Assembly: GCA_036785705.1 (NCBI GenBank)
Contig: JAWUZG010000036.1
Coordinates: 14,317,501-14,381,500 of the forward strand
Origin: Acanthornis magna
Lineage: Eukaryota > Chordata > Aves > Passeriformes > Acanthizidae
Length of the DNA: 64,000 nt
Reading direction: 5' to 3'
Positions 35,921 to 49,000 of the stretch are shown here, in pieces (position 1 is the stretch's first letter; every line of letters begins with the position of its first letter). The translations under genes and the position numbers were made by a program. Below the pieces are notes generated by a model, which saw only the letters and a program-made list of their open reading frames with translations, had not been told where the DNA came from and searched no databases.

Positions 35921-38815
35921 TTCATTCCTACTAGCTCATTTGTAAGCCAGGTATGAGCTTGGAAAAATCGGTGGTTATCCTGGTAATCCTTTTACTTAGA
36001 CAGTATAATTCTATTAGCTTTAGAGAATAGGAACCTGCTTTATAGCAGTCATTCTCAGGACAGTTTACAATTTCAAGTGTGGCCCAAGATGACTGTGGAC
36101 TTCAGCTAACATGTCTGTATTAGTTCAAGGAGCCACCCCAGACAGGCTTACAGTAGGACATAGTGTGTTCAGGGTTATGGCAGTTGTTAGTGTAGTAGTG
36201 GACTCCCCTTTACCAGGGCTGAAAATGCAGGGTTCCCTTTCATATGTGCTGTACAGTTTTTCTTCTGTAATCGTACCTAGAATAAAAATGTTTTGTAGCT
36301 GCAAATAGAAAGATGGTTTTAATACTAACTACTACTTCATAAAGTTTACTTCTAATATGCAAAAGGATTATTTGTATCTTTATGTATCCGGTAAGATATT
36401 CTGTTTACAAAGTAAATGTGTGGGACTCTTTGGGCAAAGAAAATATGTAGCTGATGGAAGAAGAATTCTGATCAGTGTGGTGTACCAGCATTTTAAAAGA
36501 TGCATTATTGTTTCTGTATAACCTTTCACTTAGCACTTAGACAATCTGTTTTATATCCCAGTGAAATCTGTGTAGGACAGTTCTTCTAAAAATACAACTC
36601 TGTCCTAGAAGGCATTGAAAATTTAAATGTAATAAAAAAATTACGTCTACTTCAAAGTGTTTATTACTGTATTTGAAAAATAAAGTGGGTTTTCATTTCC
36701 ACCAACTTTTGCAGAGAGCTGAAAGTATAATTTCTAACCTACCTAAATTGCTTAAAAATTGTTTATTTGGGAAATTGTATTTCTTTATATTGTATTGTTC
36801 CATTTTGATGTTGGACAATGTGTTCAAAGGGTTGAACTTAAGAAATCAAGAGGGATCTGACAGCAAGATATTCTCTTTGAGGAAATCTTGGCTTTACACC
36901 TGGTCCAAAATACTGACACTCATCATTCTCTGTATGCTGGAGTCCCAACGATTCTTACATATTCTGTGTCTACAGAGAAAAAATGTGTGATTTTCTTTAG
37001 CTCTATGGGACTTGTGTGCTTGGAGTTTAAATTTGGGCTGTCCTATCAGACCATTACATGATGAGAGATGGAAAACAGTTGCGTGGGAGCATTTGCAATC
37101 ATTTTAATAATTAGACTTGAATTATCATTGAGTTATTAGAACTTCCAAAAAGTCATATCTGTCTCATTTAGGATGAAAGATAATGTATTTAAAGTAAGAT
37201 AATTGGCATGTAATGTATGGAGAATTCTTGTTTCATAACTCTAGATAAATGATTCCTCAGCATTCGCATGTGCCTTTTTAAAAAATTTTCTTAGAGCTTT
37301 AAAGTGCAGAGCAAGAGAAATTGAATCTGTGACTGAGTTTCTTAAGTAAATGGTAGAAGAACATTTGCATCTTCATACCTCTGCCCAGTTGTTTTAGAGA
37401 TCTCTGGTAGAATATTTCGTTGGTAAAAATCCAAGTCTGAGATTTTAATGGAAAAAAATAATATATTGTCTTTGACATAAACATTGCCTTGAGGAGTCAG
37501 AAAACTAGATGTAGTGTATGGGGCAATATGGATGGTTGCACATGGACAAATTGATACAGAGAACCTATCTAAAACACGAAAAGAATTTTTTTCATCTGGA
37601 AGGGGTAGTAGGAGCTACGTTATTTCTTGGTAATGTTGGTTTCTCCTCTCCATACTGCTTACTGTTTTTACCTCTGTTCCTCTGTGGGTTGCTCCTGAGG
37701 CTCTAAAGCTAAATGCCACCTCTAACTTGAAAATGGAAATAAATTGACCATCTGGTACTTGTGTTTTTTCATCTGGTGTAAGATTTTTAGCCTTTAAAGT
37801 TGACAGAAAAGCAAAAATTATTACCTTAGCTGTCAGGTAACATTTTGAAAACCTGTATGTTCTCTCTGTCATTTAAAGGCAGACTTTTTCCTATCAAACA
37901 AATCCAGTAAAATGAGTACAAATACAGAATCATATTTGAAAAATTTTGTTTTAATTTCAAAATTACAAAACATGGAAAGATTTCTTGATAAATTGGAAGT
38001 CGTCAATATTAACCATATATATCTTTACTGTACTGTGACATTTCATAAATTTTCATCTTAAAATATAGATTACATTTTGTGAAGTAGCTCTTCTGCTTTC
38101 ATTTCTTAGTACTGTTGTTCTACTGTTGATGTGTTACTCTGCTGCGTAACACCTATTTTTGTGTCATTGGACCCAGTTCTGTGTCACTTAACATTTCCCT
38201 GGGAGGTATGATTTGACATTCCATGATAATCACATTTCGTTTGCTTAATCAACCATAAATTTTTATGTGTACAGAGCAGAAACCTTTGCTTCGGTTCATT
38301 ATTTTTATATCTTCTGTGAGAGAATTGATATGTGACGAGAAAAAAATCTTGATTTTCATCTTAGTTTTCCTCTCAGCACTTACTAGTGGGAACCATTAAC
38401 CTGTGGTTAGAAATTTAATTCTTTGTTTTCCTGTTGTGTTTTCCACCTCCTTGCTGACCACTCAGCTGAGCAAGTTCAGCTGCTTTTGTTACTGCACCCT
38501 GAAAACAGCTGTGGAACCAGCATGACCTGAAAACACCTATTTTTGCCATCATACTTTTAGCTACAATGAGTGCCCCAACCTGGTTCTTTCTATTGCTAAG
38601 AAAACACTTATACAATATGACACTAAAACAGAAGTACTTTTAAAGTATTTAATTAGATTCTTTTTTGCTATTTTCAGTGTGCAGCCTTCTCATATCGATC
38701 TGTTTGGTTGTACTCTGGCTGGAGTTCCACTTCAACGCTCCCTCTTTTGGCCTTGGACAGGTGCTGTGGTGAATAAAGGAATAAAAGGTAAAGATAGTAT
38801 TGGATGGCCATTCAG
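35921..38815. other. AT-rich unique sequence, no gene seen
   Basis: Nothing firm. The frame at 36673-36990 begins near a pyrimidine-rich acceptor-like run ending in TTTTGCAG at about 36714 and ends in TGA, but no motif or partner exon is visible. The frames at 37518-37706 (plus) and 37615-37872 (minus) overlap and are uninformative. Confidence 0.5.
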
Positions 38816-39243
38816 AGAACCGTAGAACACAATGGTAGAATAATCAGGATTGGAAGGGACCTTAAAGAGCATCTAACTCCAACCTCTCTGCCGATGCACA
38901 GGGATGCTACTCGCTAGACCAGATTGCTTGAGGTCTCAGCCTGGCTTTAAACACTTCCAGGGATGGGGAATCCTCTCAGGACATCTTGTTGCAGTGCTTC
39001 ACCACCTTCTGAATAAAGAATTTCTTCACAATACCAAATCTAAACCTTCCGTCTTTCAATTTAAAACCATTGCCCCTTGTTCTGTCACTGTAAAGTGTCA
39101 CGTATCAATAGTCCCTCTCCCTAATTTTTGTAAGCTTTCTTAAAGTACTGAAAAGCTGCAACGAGGTGTCCCCAAAGCCATCTCCTCTTCTTGCTGAACA
39201 ACCACAGCTCTCTCAGCCCAGCTGTCTCAACCAATCTGTCTAA
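38816..39243 (-). mobile_element. CR1 LINE, 3' end copy, about 430 bp
   Basis: The left edge, with GGTAGAATAATCAGGATTGG and then AAGGGACCTTAAAGAGCATC, is the reverse complement of a CR1 3' end, so the element is on the minus strand. It continues through the CR1 blocks reading CACTTCCAGGGATGGGGAAT, AAAGAATTTCTTCACAATAC, CCCCTTGTTCTGTCACTGTA and AACAACCACAGCTCTCTCAG. The 5' end is truncated and the coding frame is broken by stops. Confidence 0.92.
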
Positions 39244-39538
39244 TGCTAAAGACTAAGAAATAAATTTTACAGGAATTTGCTCAGAACCAGCAGCAAGTCA
39301 TTCAGTGCGTTATGTCCTGTTTGGCATTCAAGAAGTATATGCTTCATATATACGAGTTCAATAAACTGGGTGGGACAGATGTTGGCTTTTTCCATCTGAA
39401 AGTATTGTGCTTCAAACATACCACTAGAACCATTGCAAGTTCATCATCAAGACCTGAGAACAAGGTCCTTGGATTGCTCTGTGGCATTTTCAATCATTCT
39501 TCAAGACTGTGATCTTCTTCTTTCTTTTTTTTTAACAG

Positions 39539-39603
39539 CTATTCAATTCCTCATCCATTTAGCAGTTGCATTGATCTGTGAAACTTATGCTTATGATACT
39601 TGA
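39539..39603 (+). other. Candidate short terminal exon (weak)
   Basis: A very pyrimidine-rich tract ending in TTTTTTAACAG at 39528-39538 is followed by a 20-codon open frame ending in TGA at 39601. The translated piece is hydrophobic (IQFLIHLAVALICETYAYDT). A 15-base A tract starts at 39618. The short length makes this easily a chance event. Confidence 0.1.
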
Positions 39604-41090
39604 GCATTGTTTCTATTAAAAAAAAAAAAAAAGAGAGATTCGTATACTGTGCAAAATAAATATTTGGGAAAGTTTAAAAAAGGAAGTTCACTGTTGAAGA
39701 AAAATCAAGTGGAAAAGACAGCCAGCATATTTTTTGTTCCTTGATAGAAATATGAATTTGTCTCAGTTGCATTTGTTTTTTTCCTTTGGATATATTTCTC
39801 TGACCATTTTTCATTGCTTATAAATCTCAAACATGAATAAAAAGGAAATTTGCTTTTGGATAGGGCTAAGATGTTAGTTTTTGAGAAAGCTGGATGTGTT
39901 CAGGCAAGGCAGAAGATTATTATCCTCTTGAGCTACTGGAATCAAGAGAAAGGAGAAACCTTAAACTTTGAGAGATCGTTCTGAGATTATATGTCCTGAA
40001 AGTTCTATATTTGATTGAATTATTCATGGGTTAATTCAGCTCTTTCATATGAACCTGTTAGATACAGAATGTACACTTCTAACTGTTCAGTCTGCAAATG
40101 TAAGAGTGTTTCACAGCTTGTTTTGTCTTGGTCTCAGAGCAAGATTAATGCAGTTTTGATTAAAGTATGTTTAAGTTTCTCCTTTTGGACTGATTGATTT
40201 TTCTTGCCATTTCAAAAGGGACGTTTCAGGTCAGTCAAAAGTATTCAACAAAATAAAGTTGAAAATTATTCTAAGTAGAAAGAAGCACATCATTTTACAT
40301 AAGACGATACACATGTATTTTGAACTTGTTACTATGTGTTACAAAGTTAAAGAATAAAATTTCAATACATTATAATCAGTTTTTATAACCTGGCTGGTAT
40401 TACAACTTTCACCTGAAACAATATTTCCTAATCTCTCTGGAGAGTACTAAACTGTCTACACGGGATTTTTTCTGCTCTGTGGTCAGAGTAAGACCAGTTA
40501 GATCAAGTCACTTAGGACCTGAGATCTGATTATAAACAAGCAGAATCCACAGACTCTTCAGGCAACATCAAACCTGGCACTAGAATTAATCTCCTCCAGC
40601 TGAATATCTTGTTGCCCCTAACTTGACTAGTGTGCGTTTCTGGGTTGAACAGAGGAAGGAGCCCTTTGGCATTTCTACCACATGTTTATTGAAGGTGTTT
40701 TGAGCTGAATTCCTCAGTTAAGGAAAGACTTAGAATCATGACACCATTAGACATTAAGATAATTATGAAAAATCTGTCAGCATTGCATGTTTTCCCAACC
40801 CCCTTTCTTGTCCTGATTTGTGTTGATTTGTCTCTGAAAGGGAGTGATGATTCTTCATTTGCAAGATACATTTAGTACAATGACTTTCTGTGGTTACTTA
40901 CCTTTTCATGATCATTACATAACCTTAGATAATAATTTGTCTTCATATCGTAGAGGACATTACATAAGAGAGGGTGCTGCACACATTTGCTTCAGATGCT
41001 ACAAAAGCAGATAGTGTTTCCCCCTGCTAACATTTGAGAAATATTGGAATCATTCGAGGCCATTAAAAAATAAAAGTATTTAAAACAGTT
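39604..41090. other. AT-rich unique sequence with poly-A tract
   Basis: Contains the A tract at 39618-39632. No gene or interspersed repeat is recognised up to the LTR target site. Confidence 0.5.
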
Positions 41091-41096
41091 AGGGGT
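41091..41096 (+). repeat. Left target-site duplication, AGGGGT
   Basis: AGGGGT here and at 41385-41390 exactly flank the LTR. A 6-bp duplication is typical of class II retroviral integration. Confidence 0.85.
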
Positions 41097-41384
41097 TGTT
41101 GCTCTGATTTTCTGATATTCATGGAGATTTGCGGAAGCTCGCAGGGAAGTCAGGCAGGCAGCACACAAGATGGTGAAAAGAGGAACTTTATTTACAAAAA
41201 CTTCTTTATATATTCATTAATAATCTAATAATTATTGGTTGACAGTTTTTCCGCCCCCTATAATGATTGGTTACAACTCTAGAGCATCCAGTACCAAAAC
41301 AAAGAGATTAGAAAGCACAAGAATGCAACTTATCTCTATTCTCCATGAGAAAGAAGAGAAAGATTTTTAAAGCAATGCAACTAC
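41097..41384 (-). mobile_element. Short solo LTR, class II type, 288 bp
   Basis: On the minus strand the element starts TGTAGTTGCATTGC and ends GAGCAACA, so it has TG...CA ends with partial inverted termini (GTTGC / GCAAC). Sense features in order are two CCAAT boxes (plus-strand ATTGG near 41238 and 41266), a TATA box GAATATATAAAG (41204-41215) and AATAAA (41187-41192). Then comes about 90 bp of U5. The perfect 6-bp flanks on both sides, with no internal sequence, mark it as a solo LTR. The length of about 0.3 kb and the TGTAGT start resemble alpharetrovirus-related avian LTRs, but family assignment is inference. TATA-to-AATAAA spacing is very tight, so the R region must be short. Confidence 0.85.
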
Positions 41385-41390
41385 AAGGGG
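41385..41390 (+). repeat. Right target-site duplication, AGGGGT
   Basis: Exact copy of 41091-41096, immediately after the CA end of the LTR. Confidence 0.85.
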
Positions 41391-42927
41391 TCTCAGGTTT
41401 TGTGGATTTTTTCTGAATGTCCATGCCTCAGAGAATAGATAAAGCAAGATTTCTTGCTTCATGACTTTGACCTCTTCAGAGAAATAGGTTTTTCCTCTTT
41501 TCAACTACGTCATCTTTCTGACTGTTCAGCAAGGCTGATATGCTGGTTATCAGGTAACTCAAGATGCTAAAGTGGTAGGCACATGGTAATCAAAACTCAG
41601 ATGTTCCAATTTACATGGCTAGTGTCTAACAGTTCTTTCACAGGAGAATTTTCAAGCATAACACGTATAATCTATGATACTGGGAGATGTGGTACTACAC
41701 AGCACACAGGTTAAGAGGAGATTTAGAGCTGAAGGAAATGGGGTTGTCTTGGCACTTCAGTCTGGGTCAGTGCCATTAGTGGAGCACTATCTTTTCTTTT
41801 AGGTTTTTATCCACCTGACATGGCTTCAGCAGAATGCTAAGTATAACGGCTGATCATAACAAGTAAAATGGAAAGTTTTGGGATTTTTTTCATATTTGGT
41901 CAACAGTTTAATGAGGAGAGAGCTGTCTAAGGAATTGGTCCCTCTATTCCTACAACAAACATCTGGGATTCAAGATTAAGATTCATATGTGTCATTCATT
42001 CCCACCTCATCTTCCATACAGGCTCATATATATGACTTCTGGCTTCATGTCAACAAAGTCCTTCGTGCCCTAGCCAGCCTTGATCCCAAGTCAGATCCAC
42101 TTCTCTATTCAGACACTTACCCAATGCTGTAGTAAAAATCTCCCCATCCTTGCTGCGCTACCTGGCCTCCTGCACCAGGGAAATATCTCACTGATTTTTC
42201 TTGTACTAGCTCAGAATATTCTCCATAATGAAAAAATAACCTAGCATGGACTCTTCCTTTCTTTGAAGGATGTTGAAGGGGACGTAAGTAGTGGAAAGGG
42301 GAAGCATTACAGAGAGAGAGAGACTGAGAGATTGGAAAGTTTTAAGATACTTCAGAAGGCAGAATCCCTCCTTCTTCCTCAAGCAGCCTTCAGGCCATTA
42401 CTAGAAAATGTAGCACTGGGATTGTAGACCCTCTACTCTACCTTTCCTCTAAGTACGTAGGAAGACCTGGTCTCACCCTCTGTTTTTCACACAGGTAGCT
42501 ATGACAGGGCTAAGTATTTCATAGCGCTCCAGCTGTTGATAGAACTCCTCTGTTTCTTCTGGCACAGTTCAAACTACCAGAAATGCTATCTACCAGAGCT
42601 TATAGGAATGTTACATATTCAAGAAAAACTGCTGGTAGGATATTTGTTAACTCAAAATCAATTCCTTTTTTTGCAATACAGATTTCAATAATTGTAACAA
42701 TTGCTCAGAACTAAATGTGGTTTTCCCTGTAATTGTGAATCAGATGCACAGGATTCACTAAAACCAGTATATTCCTTAATGAGGAATTGAGGGAGTCAGA
42801 AGCTTTTCAATAAAGTTTTTTTACCATGGGAAAATTCAGGTTGCTTAGTCTGGATCCTTTATTGGAATATCCGCTTCAGCCAAACTCAGCATCACAATAT
42901 TTCATGATTAAGACATTTTTATATATT
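41391..42927. other. Unique sequence, no gene seen
   Basis: No gene or interspersed repeat recognised. A short AG-rich run lies at about 42312-42330. Confidence 0.5.
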
Positions 42928-42951
42928 TTGTTGTTGTTGTTGTTGTTGTTG
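42928..42951 (+). repeat. Microsatellite (TTG)8
   Basis: Eight uninterrupted TTG triplets. It lies inside a 68-codon plus frame, where it reads as a leucine run, but that frame has no other coding evidence. Confidence 0.95.
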
Positions 42952-45075
42952 ACAACTTTGCCAGTTTTCATTCTTTGCACTTTGTATCAGAATTACATGC
43001 TAAATGCCAAAGTCATATTTTTGATGAGATAGAAAGCTTGCTTTCTAGCTAGTTTTTATCAAACCTTAAGGCAGTCTTTGAAATTTAATACATTCAATTT
43101 CACTCTAAGAAAGGGAACAGAAATCTAAGTACTGCAAGATAGATATGCTTCTTTAAACTAGAATCTTACTTTCTTTTTATTATGATGATTTTGTATATTT
43201 TGGTAGGTACAAAGAATATTAAATAACATACAGCATCTGATTAGTGATCATTATCTGAACATACCACTAGAACAAACTGCTTCTTACTGCATATTTTAGC
43301 ATTTTTCTCATACTTTGTTTTTCCATTTCAAAGGATAATTCCATTTAAATCGTATTAACATGTGTTAATGACTTTTTATTCTTTATTGATTTATCTCCTG
43401 TACTTTGTTCAGCATAAGCAGCCTGACTCTATCTTATTTCATTCTGCTTCAATGACTTTTTAAATCTTCCGTCACAGACAGTTCATGTTTTGATTGGTGC
43501 TTCTCTTATCAGGATTTACTTTAATATAAAATTAATTAGAAAGGAAAATTGCATGCTCGTGATTCATTAGAAAATATATTATTTTAAAAATATATAATTC
43601 AGGGCACTAGGGGAGAAATTCGTCCTGATCTAAATAAAGTGATCAAGAAAGTAGCTATTGTCACATAGTTTGAATGTATGTTCAATAACTCGTATAGCCA
43701 GATTGTACCCTCTCCAATACCTGTTAATAATTCAACATCTCTTTTATGGCTTAATACATGAGATAAATCAAAAGACAGCCATAATCACCAGAATTACCAA
43801 GAATAATAAGATGATTCTAGTGTTAAAACTTAGGTGCATGAAATCACATGGTAAATTTAAAATAGAATGAGAAATTAGTATATGGATTTTCTTACTGAGA
43901 AATGCATACTAATAGTATTTCCAATTTTAATTTCTTCTTGTTCTTTTCACTACGAACACTTAACCTCCTTTGATGATTTGCACTGGCTTTTTTTGAAAGA
44001 AGTATTGCTGTTGACCTGTGTAACTTGTTAATATATTACATGTACTGTCAACATGGAGTCATTCACGTCATGTATGTGTAGTTCCTTGATGTGTAATTCA
44101 TAGAAAGATGCAATAAGTTGAAATTCAAAATAACTCCAAGGGTATTGAAATATTGGAGGAAATTTCAGTTCTATTCACTTCTTGAGCCACTAGGCAAATC
44201 TAGAATAAGAACACAGGCATAAGACGGTGGGATTTTCCTAGCTTCTTAGCAGCTTTATTGAAGATTTATTTCCATATGCAGATATATTAACTTTTTTGCA
44301 TGAGAGATATTAGTCCCCAGTGTTAATGCACTGCTGTGGTATATTTTCTTCTTTCATGGCATGCAAACTTCACACTGAGACAGGACTTTCTTGATATGCG
44401 GGATGATCATCATATTTCTGCAGAGACTATAATGGCAGAGACCAGACAACATAATTTCTTTAAAAGTAAGCATTGATCTTTGAAAAGTTTTTTTCATAGT
44501 TCCTTATAGAGAACGGTTATAATTTTAAAATAGGGGTACCAGAAGAGCTAGCAGATGTCAGCATAAGCAAGCAAATCATTACCACCAAAGAATCAATAAC
44601 TGAATCCATAATGTCACAGGATCCTCTGGTGTGTTGTTTTTGTGTCCCAGCATGCACTCCTATCTTCAGATGGGAATATAATGGTAAAACAGGTATCTTC
44701 TACTACTGCCAAATTTCAGATGTCAGCTCAGACATAAGAGGAATAGTATTTGCTCTTTACCCTGATAGAAATGTCAGTGTCAAAGAATGAGGACTAGATG
44801 GTACAAAGAACAATTTGCATTTTTATTAAAACAAAGACTATACTTAAACAAAAAATTAATATCATGTCACTAACACAGAGAAACCATGGTTATGCTTTAG
44901 GCAAAAGGAAGGCACTTAGCACAGTTGAGACTTGTGCAAAAAGAGTATGAAACTAATGAAATCAAAACAACTGGGGAAACACACTGTTTGGACACTGGTA
45001 AAGTCAAAAGTGTTGGTTAGTACCCTGAAAAACAAAAAGTCTGTTCTAAGTTCTAGACAATGAAAGAAACTACTT

Positions 45076-45079
<4 letters not shown>
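42952..45079. other. AT-rich unique sequence, no gene seen
   Basis: Nothing recognised. The only longer frame (43658-43870) is lysine, isoleucine and arginine rich, as expected from AT-rich noncoding DNA. Confidence 0.5.
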
Positions 45080-45118
<39 letters not shown>

Positions 45119-45182
45119 AAAAATAAGAAAAAGAAAAAGAAAAAGAAAAAGAGAAAAAGAAAAAGAGGAAAAAAGAAAAAGA
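45080..45182 (+). repeat. Poly-A tract (36 A) running into an AAAAAG repeat
   Basis: Thirty-six consecutive A residues (45080-45115) are followed by a degenerate array of AAAAAG and AAAG units to 45182. The lysine-rich frame across it is an artefact. Avian CR1 and its SINEs do not leave long poly-A tails, so this is more likely an expanding simple repeat than a retroposon tail. Sequencing across it may be unreliable. Confidence 0.95.
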
Positions 45183-48100
45183 ACCAAACAACAATCACAA
45201 CCAACAAAAAAGAACATGCACAATATCTTGGAATCCTTTATCCTTTTTCTATTCTAAAAATGCATTCATTCAATTCCATTACACCATCTACTATCAGAGC
45301 AAAGAAGAAAATAAGTACAAGAAATCTAGATCTCATTGCTCATTAATCTGACGAAAAACAGGCCCTTAATGTTTAAATTTCTGCTACTTCAACACTGATT
45401 AAAGACAGAGAAGAGATCTTCTGAAAGATTTAGAAACAATTCACACAAGCAAAGGAGCAAATAGCTATTATTCAGCTTGGTTTGCCTAATCTATATCTCA
45501 TGTTTAATAGGACTGTTATGTCTGGACAAAATTCTGCAAAAATAAAACCTAAGGATTTGCAAGCACTCTGCAGTTAAAAAAAAAAAAAGCCACAACTTTC
45601 ATTTCCATTCAGCTACTCTGTAATATATTCTCTGAGTTTTGAGAGACACATTTTAAAGATAATGACCTGTATGGAGAAAAAAGGACGAATGGAATAGGGG
45701 GTTTTTTTGCTAAACAATGCATTAATACATTTTCCCATCTGCCAGATTTCTAGATACTTAACTGTTTGAAATCTTTTCATTTTCTTAATATTAAAACTGT
45801 ATAGATGCAGCAGTGACTATTTCAAATGAACAACTGAAGATATTCCGATACAGCAAATATATTCTCCTATGATTTGTATTCTTAACACATACTGAATCAA
45901 AAGACATTTTGGTCAGTCTTTTTTTTATTACATAAGGTTGCTACAGAGGGACAATCTGAAAAGCTAGTTTGATGTTTGTAGTATTATTGGCCAGAAAACT
46001 GAAAGACAAAATGGTTTTGTCATAGATATAATGAGCACAATTCAGTAAAAGGTATTGAGCTTTTATAAGTTTATAACTGATTTTTTCCCCAAGTGCCAGA
46101 TATAAACTTCAGTGCCTTTTTAAAAACTATACTAACATTTGTTTGGGTGCTTTTGGTGAGGGAGGAGTCAGATAGCAGTTGCAACAGCTCTAAAGATAAA
46201 CCCTTTGTGGTGTCTGGCATCTATAGTCCATCCTCACCACCCATTCCTTAGACCAACATTACTACAGAGGCAGGGAAACAAATTCCTTTGCTTGGGGATA
46301 CACTTAAACTCGAGAACCTTTGGAGCAAAAGAATGAAAGATGAAGGTTTCAAACCCTCCTATTGCACAGACATCTTTTGGAAAGATTCAACTCAAGCAGA
46401 AACCATGCTGTTTTCCATTTCCCTTTCTTATCACAGAGACGCCAATCCTTATCAAAGTTGAGTAAAAACTGATCTTTAAGGCAGAAAAAATAAATATATA
46501 TGAGTATGAAAGCTAGTAGTATCCCCATGGGTTTTAGTTTGGGCAAAATGGAGCTGGTACTGTAGGAGATAAACATCACCCTTCTGATTCAAGTACTATT
46601 AATTGTACAGAATGGCTCTAAAATAAGAAACTTTTTGTCAAAGATTTGCTCCTTTCACGAAGAGAGAGAGGATTTGAACTGTGATCATCCCATGTCAGAT
46701 GATTTCTCCAAGCACAATCTGCTGAATAAAGTGGGAGTGAAGGCAGGGAGATTGGTTTTTCACCTAATTTACCTGAGCTCAGGAGCTTTGGGCATCCTGC
46801 TCAGATGTATACGCAGTGATGTATGGACAGGGAATTTCAGCCATATTGTAATTAGCTGTGATGGGTATATATTTGGTGTGAGATAATTGTGAAGTCACTG
46901 AGTAGTTAAAACCTGAAGATGTTTGGGCCCTTTGGAAAGATTGGGGCAGGGGGGCAGACACAAACAGATGTGCCAAAGGGATTCAGTCTAGGAGCAGGCA
47001 AAAGTTGTGAAGATAAAAATTTTTCACAAAAGTACCTGAATATCTACTCTTTGATTTTAGAGGATCAGCCCATCAGAAACACAGTGGCTTTTTCCATTAA
47101 AATTAGTGGTTCCCATGCAAGCCTTTAGTCTCAAAACCCTTGGGAACCATTTTCAGGAAGAGGAACAAAAAGTGGGACAGCAGAAATCCCTCATGCTCAC
47201 ACCTGAAGTCTGAAGCCAGTGGAAGAATCCATGGAACAGGAGTAATACATTGGTAAGGGCTTTTGAAAATCCCACCAGAGCCTTTTACACAAAGACATAA
47301 CATGGAATCTCGCAAACTTCTGTGTTTAGTGAATTTCAAATAGAGTCCATTCACAAAAGGAAAGAGGAGAGGGTGTTTTCTTTCAAGGAGTTTCTTTTTC
47401 TTTTAAAGACAAACTTGCTGCAGAGGTCCAGAACAAAAGAAGTATGTGCTATTCAACAAACAACAGACAGTTGAAGATAATTTACAGCCTGAGTTGGAAG
47501 GATGTTATAGCGGGTCGAAAATAACTGCTGCTTTACTTTCTCAGGCATCTTGAAAGATCTTTTCAGATAAAGTATATTAACCTGCACTATAACTGACTGT
47601 ATCATTAAAGCAGATTCTAAATTAATATGAATGAACAAGAAGTGGTGAACTCATTTTAGAAATTTTCCCAAGTCATTATCTTTCTTCTTCACGCATGAAT
47701 CTAGAGAACTATGAACAAAGCATTGACACCATCATTGATTTACCATTTAAATACGTATTATCTAGTGCTAAGTGCTGACACTGAAAGATCCACTTGCATG
47801 AAACCTAATTGCTATCAGAAACAGCTATACAATGGAAAAGAATTTGGGAAAGTATGTCTTTCGTTTTTAAGATACTGACTTTAAAATAACTGTCTGTTTT
47901 CCAGTAACTGTAAACAGGTTTGTAATTTAAAGTATTTGAAATAATTGGATTTTCCAAACATAAATCAGTAACTTTCTGTCCTCCAGCAGCAATAACAGAA
48001 CTCAAAACAGAGTACTACAATCAGAGGGATGAATATAAGCTAAAAGGGCTGGGAAGGGTCAATGGGGAAGTTTAAGCCAGAACATAGGATGTCCCTAATT

Positions 48101-48932
48101 TCCCCTCTTACTTCATGTCCAACAGTGGTTTAAGGAGAACAAGGAAATCATCTTTCTTAATTATAAAGATATTCAGAGAAAATATATCTGTCAGAGCCTT
48201 GGTAAATTTTTAATTGGAACATATTTAATTTAAAATATTTAATTTAAAATTTTAATCTTCTACGTTTGTCTCATAACAACATAGCCACTTTTCTGAAAAC
48301 AACATACCTACTATAACATTTAGAGTTCTCAGGCTGTGCATATCAGATCTTAACCTCCTACATGACACAAAGAGACAGAGTTCCCTGAATTGATCAGCAC
48401 ACTGACACAGCTACCTGAAAGCTCTCATACTGAAGGCAGGAACAAATTCTATGTGTAGTTAGCTTATTTGATTCACAGAAAACACCCTAAAGCTTGTGAA
48501 TTTAAATTATCAACAGCAATATTAGAAACATGTCATCATTGATGTACTTCAAAACCTGGAAGTCAATGGTTTTATAATGCCATATTCTAGCAGATTAGAT
48601 AAAAAACTGGAGCAAACAGAGCCATTCAGCCTTAAAAATGGGCTCTAGGGGGAAGCCCAGATGATAGATGCTGCTATTTGAACCCTGAACTGTAAGCTGA
48701 GACAAAAACATGACTTTGAATCTTGAGACAGTGGTGAAGACAGAAGGACCAGCTCAGTGGTCAGTTTGTACAGGTTGCTTTGAAGCAAGCAGGTACTCCA
48801 AGCTTTGACTGGATTCACGAGTAAACACAAAGTGATAGCTATTCAGCGTATCAGGAGCAGGCTTCTAGCTGCTGGACTGGAAGCTACAGACTATAATTCT
48901 GTCACCTTCCTTACATCAGCTTCATTCTGGTC
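45183..48932. other. AT-rich unique sequence, no gene seen
   Basis: No gene, RNA or interspersed repeat recognised. Frames at 46635-46886, 46919-47128 (plus) and 47103-47354 (minus) are short and have no motif. Confidence 0.5.
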
Positions 48933-49000
48933 TAACAGCTTGATTGAGAGGTATCACACTCTCAGAGCTAGATTAACAGCTAGATTGAGAGGTATCACAC
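48933..49000 (+). repeat. Tandem duplication, 41-bp period
   Basis: TAACAGCTTGATTGAGAGGT plus ATCACAC at 48933-48959 recurs at 48974-49000 with one substitution. The intervening spacer (48960-48973) occurs only once, so this is a partial second unit. Confidence 0.9.

Noticed and set aside
45060..45257. A lysine-rich small protein
   Set aside because: The frame is produced by the poly-A/AAAAAG simple repeat.
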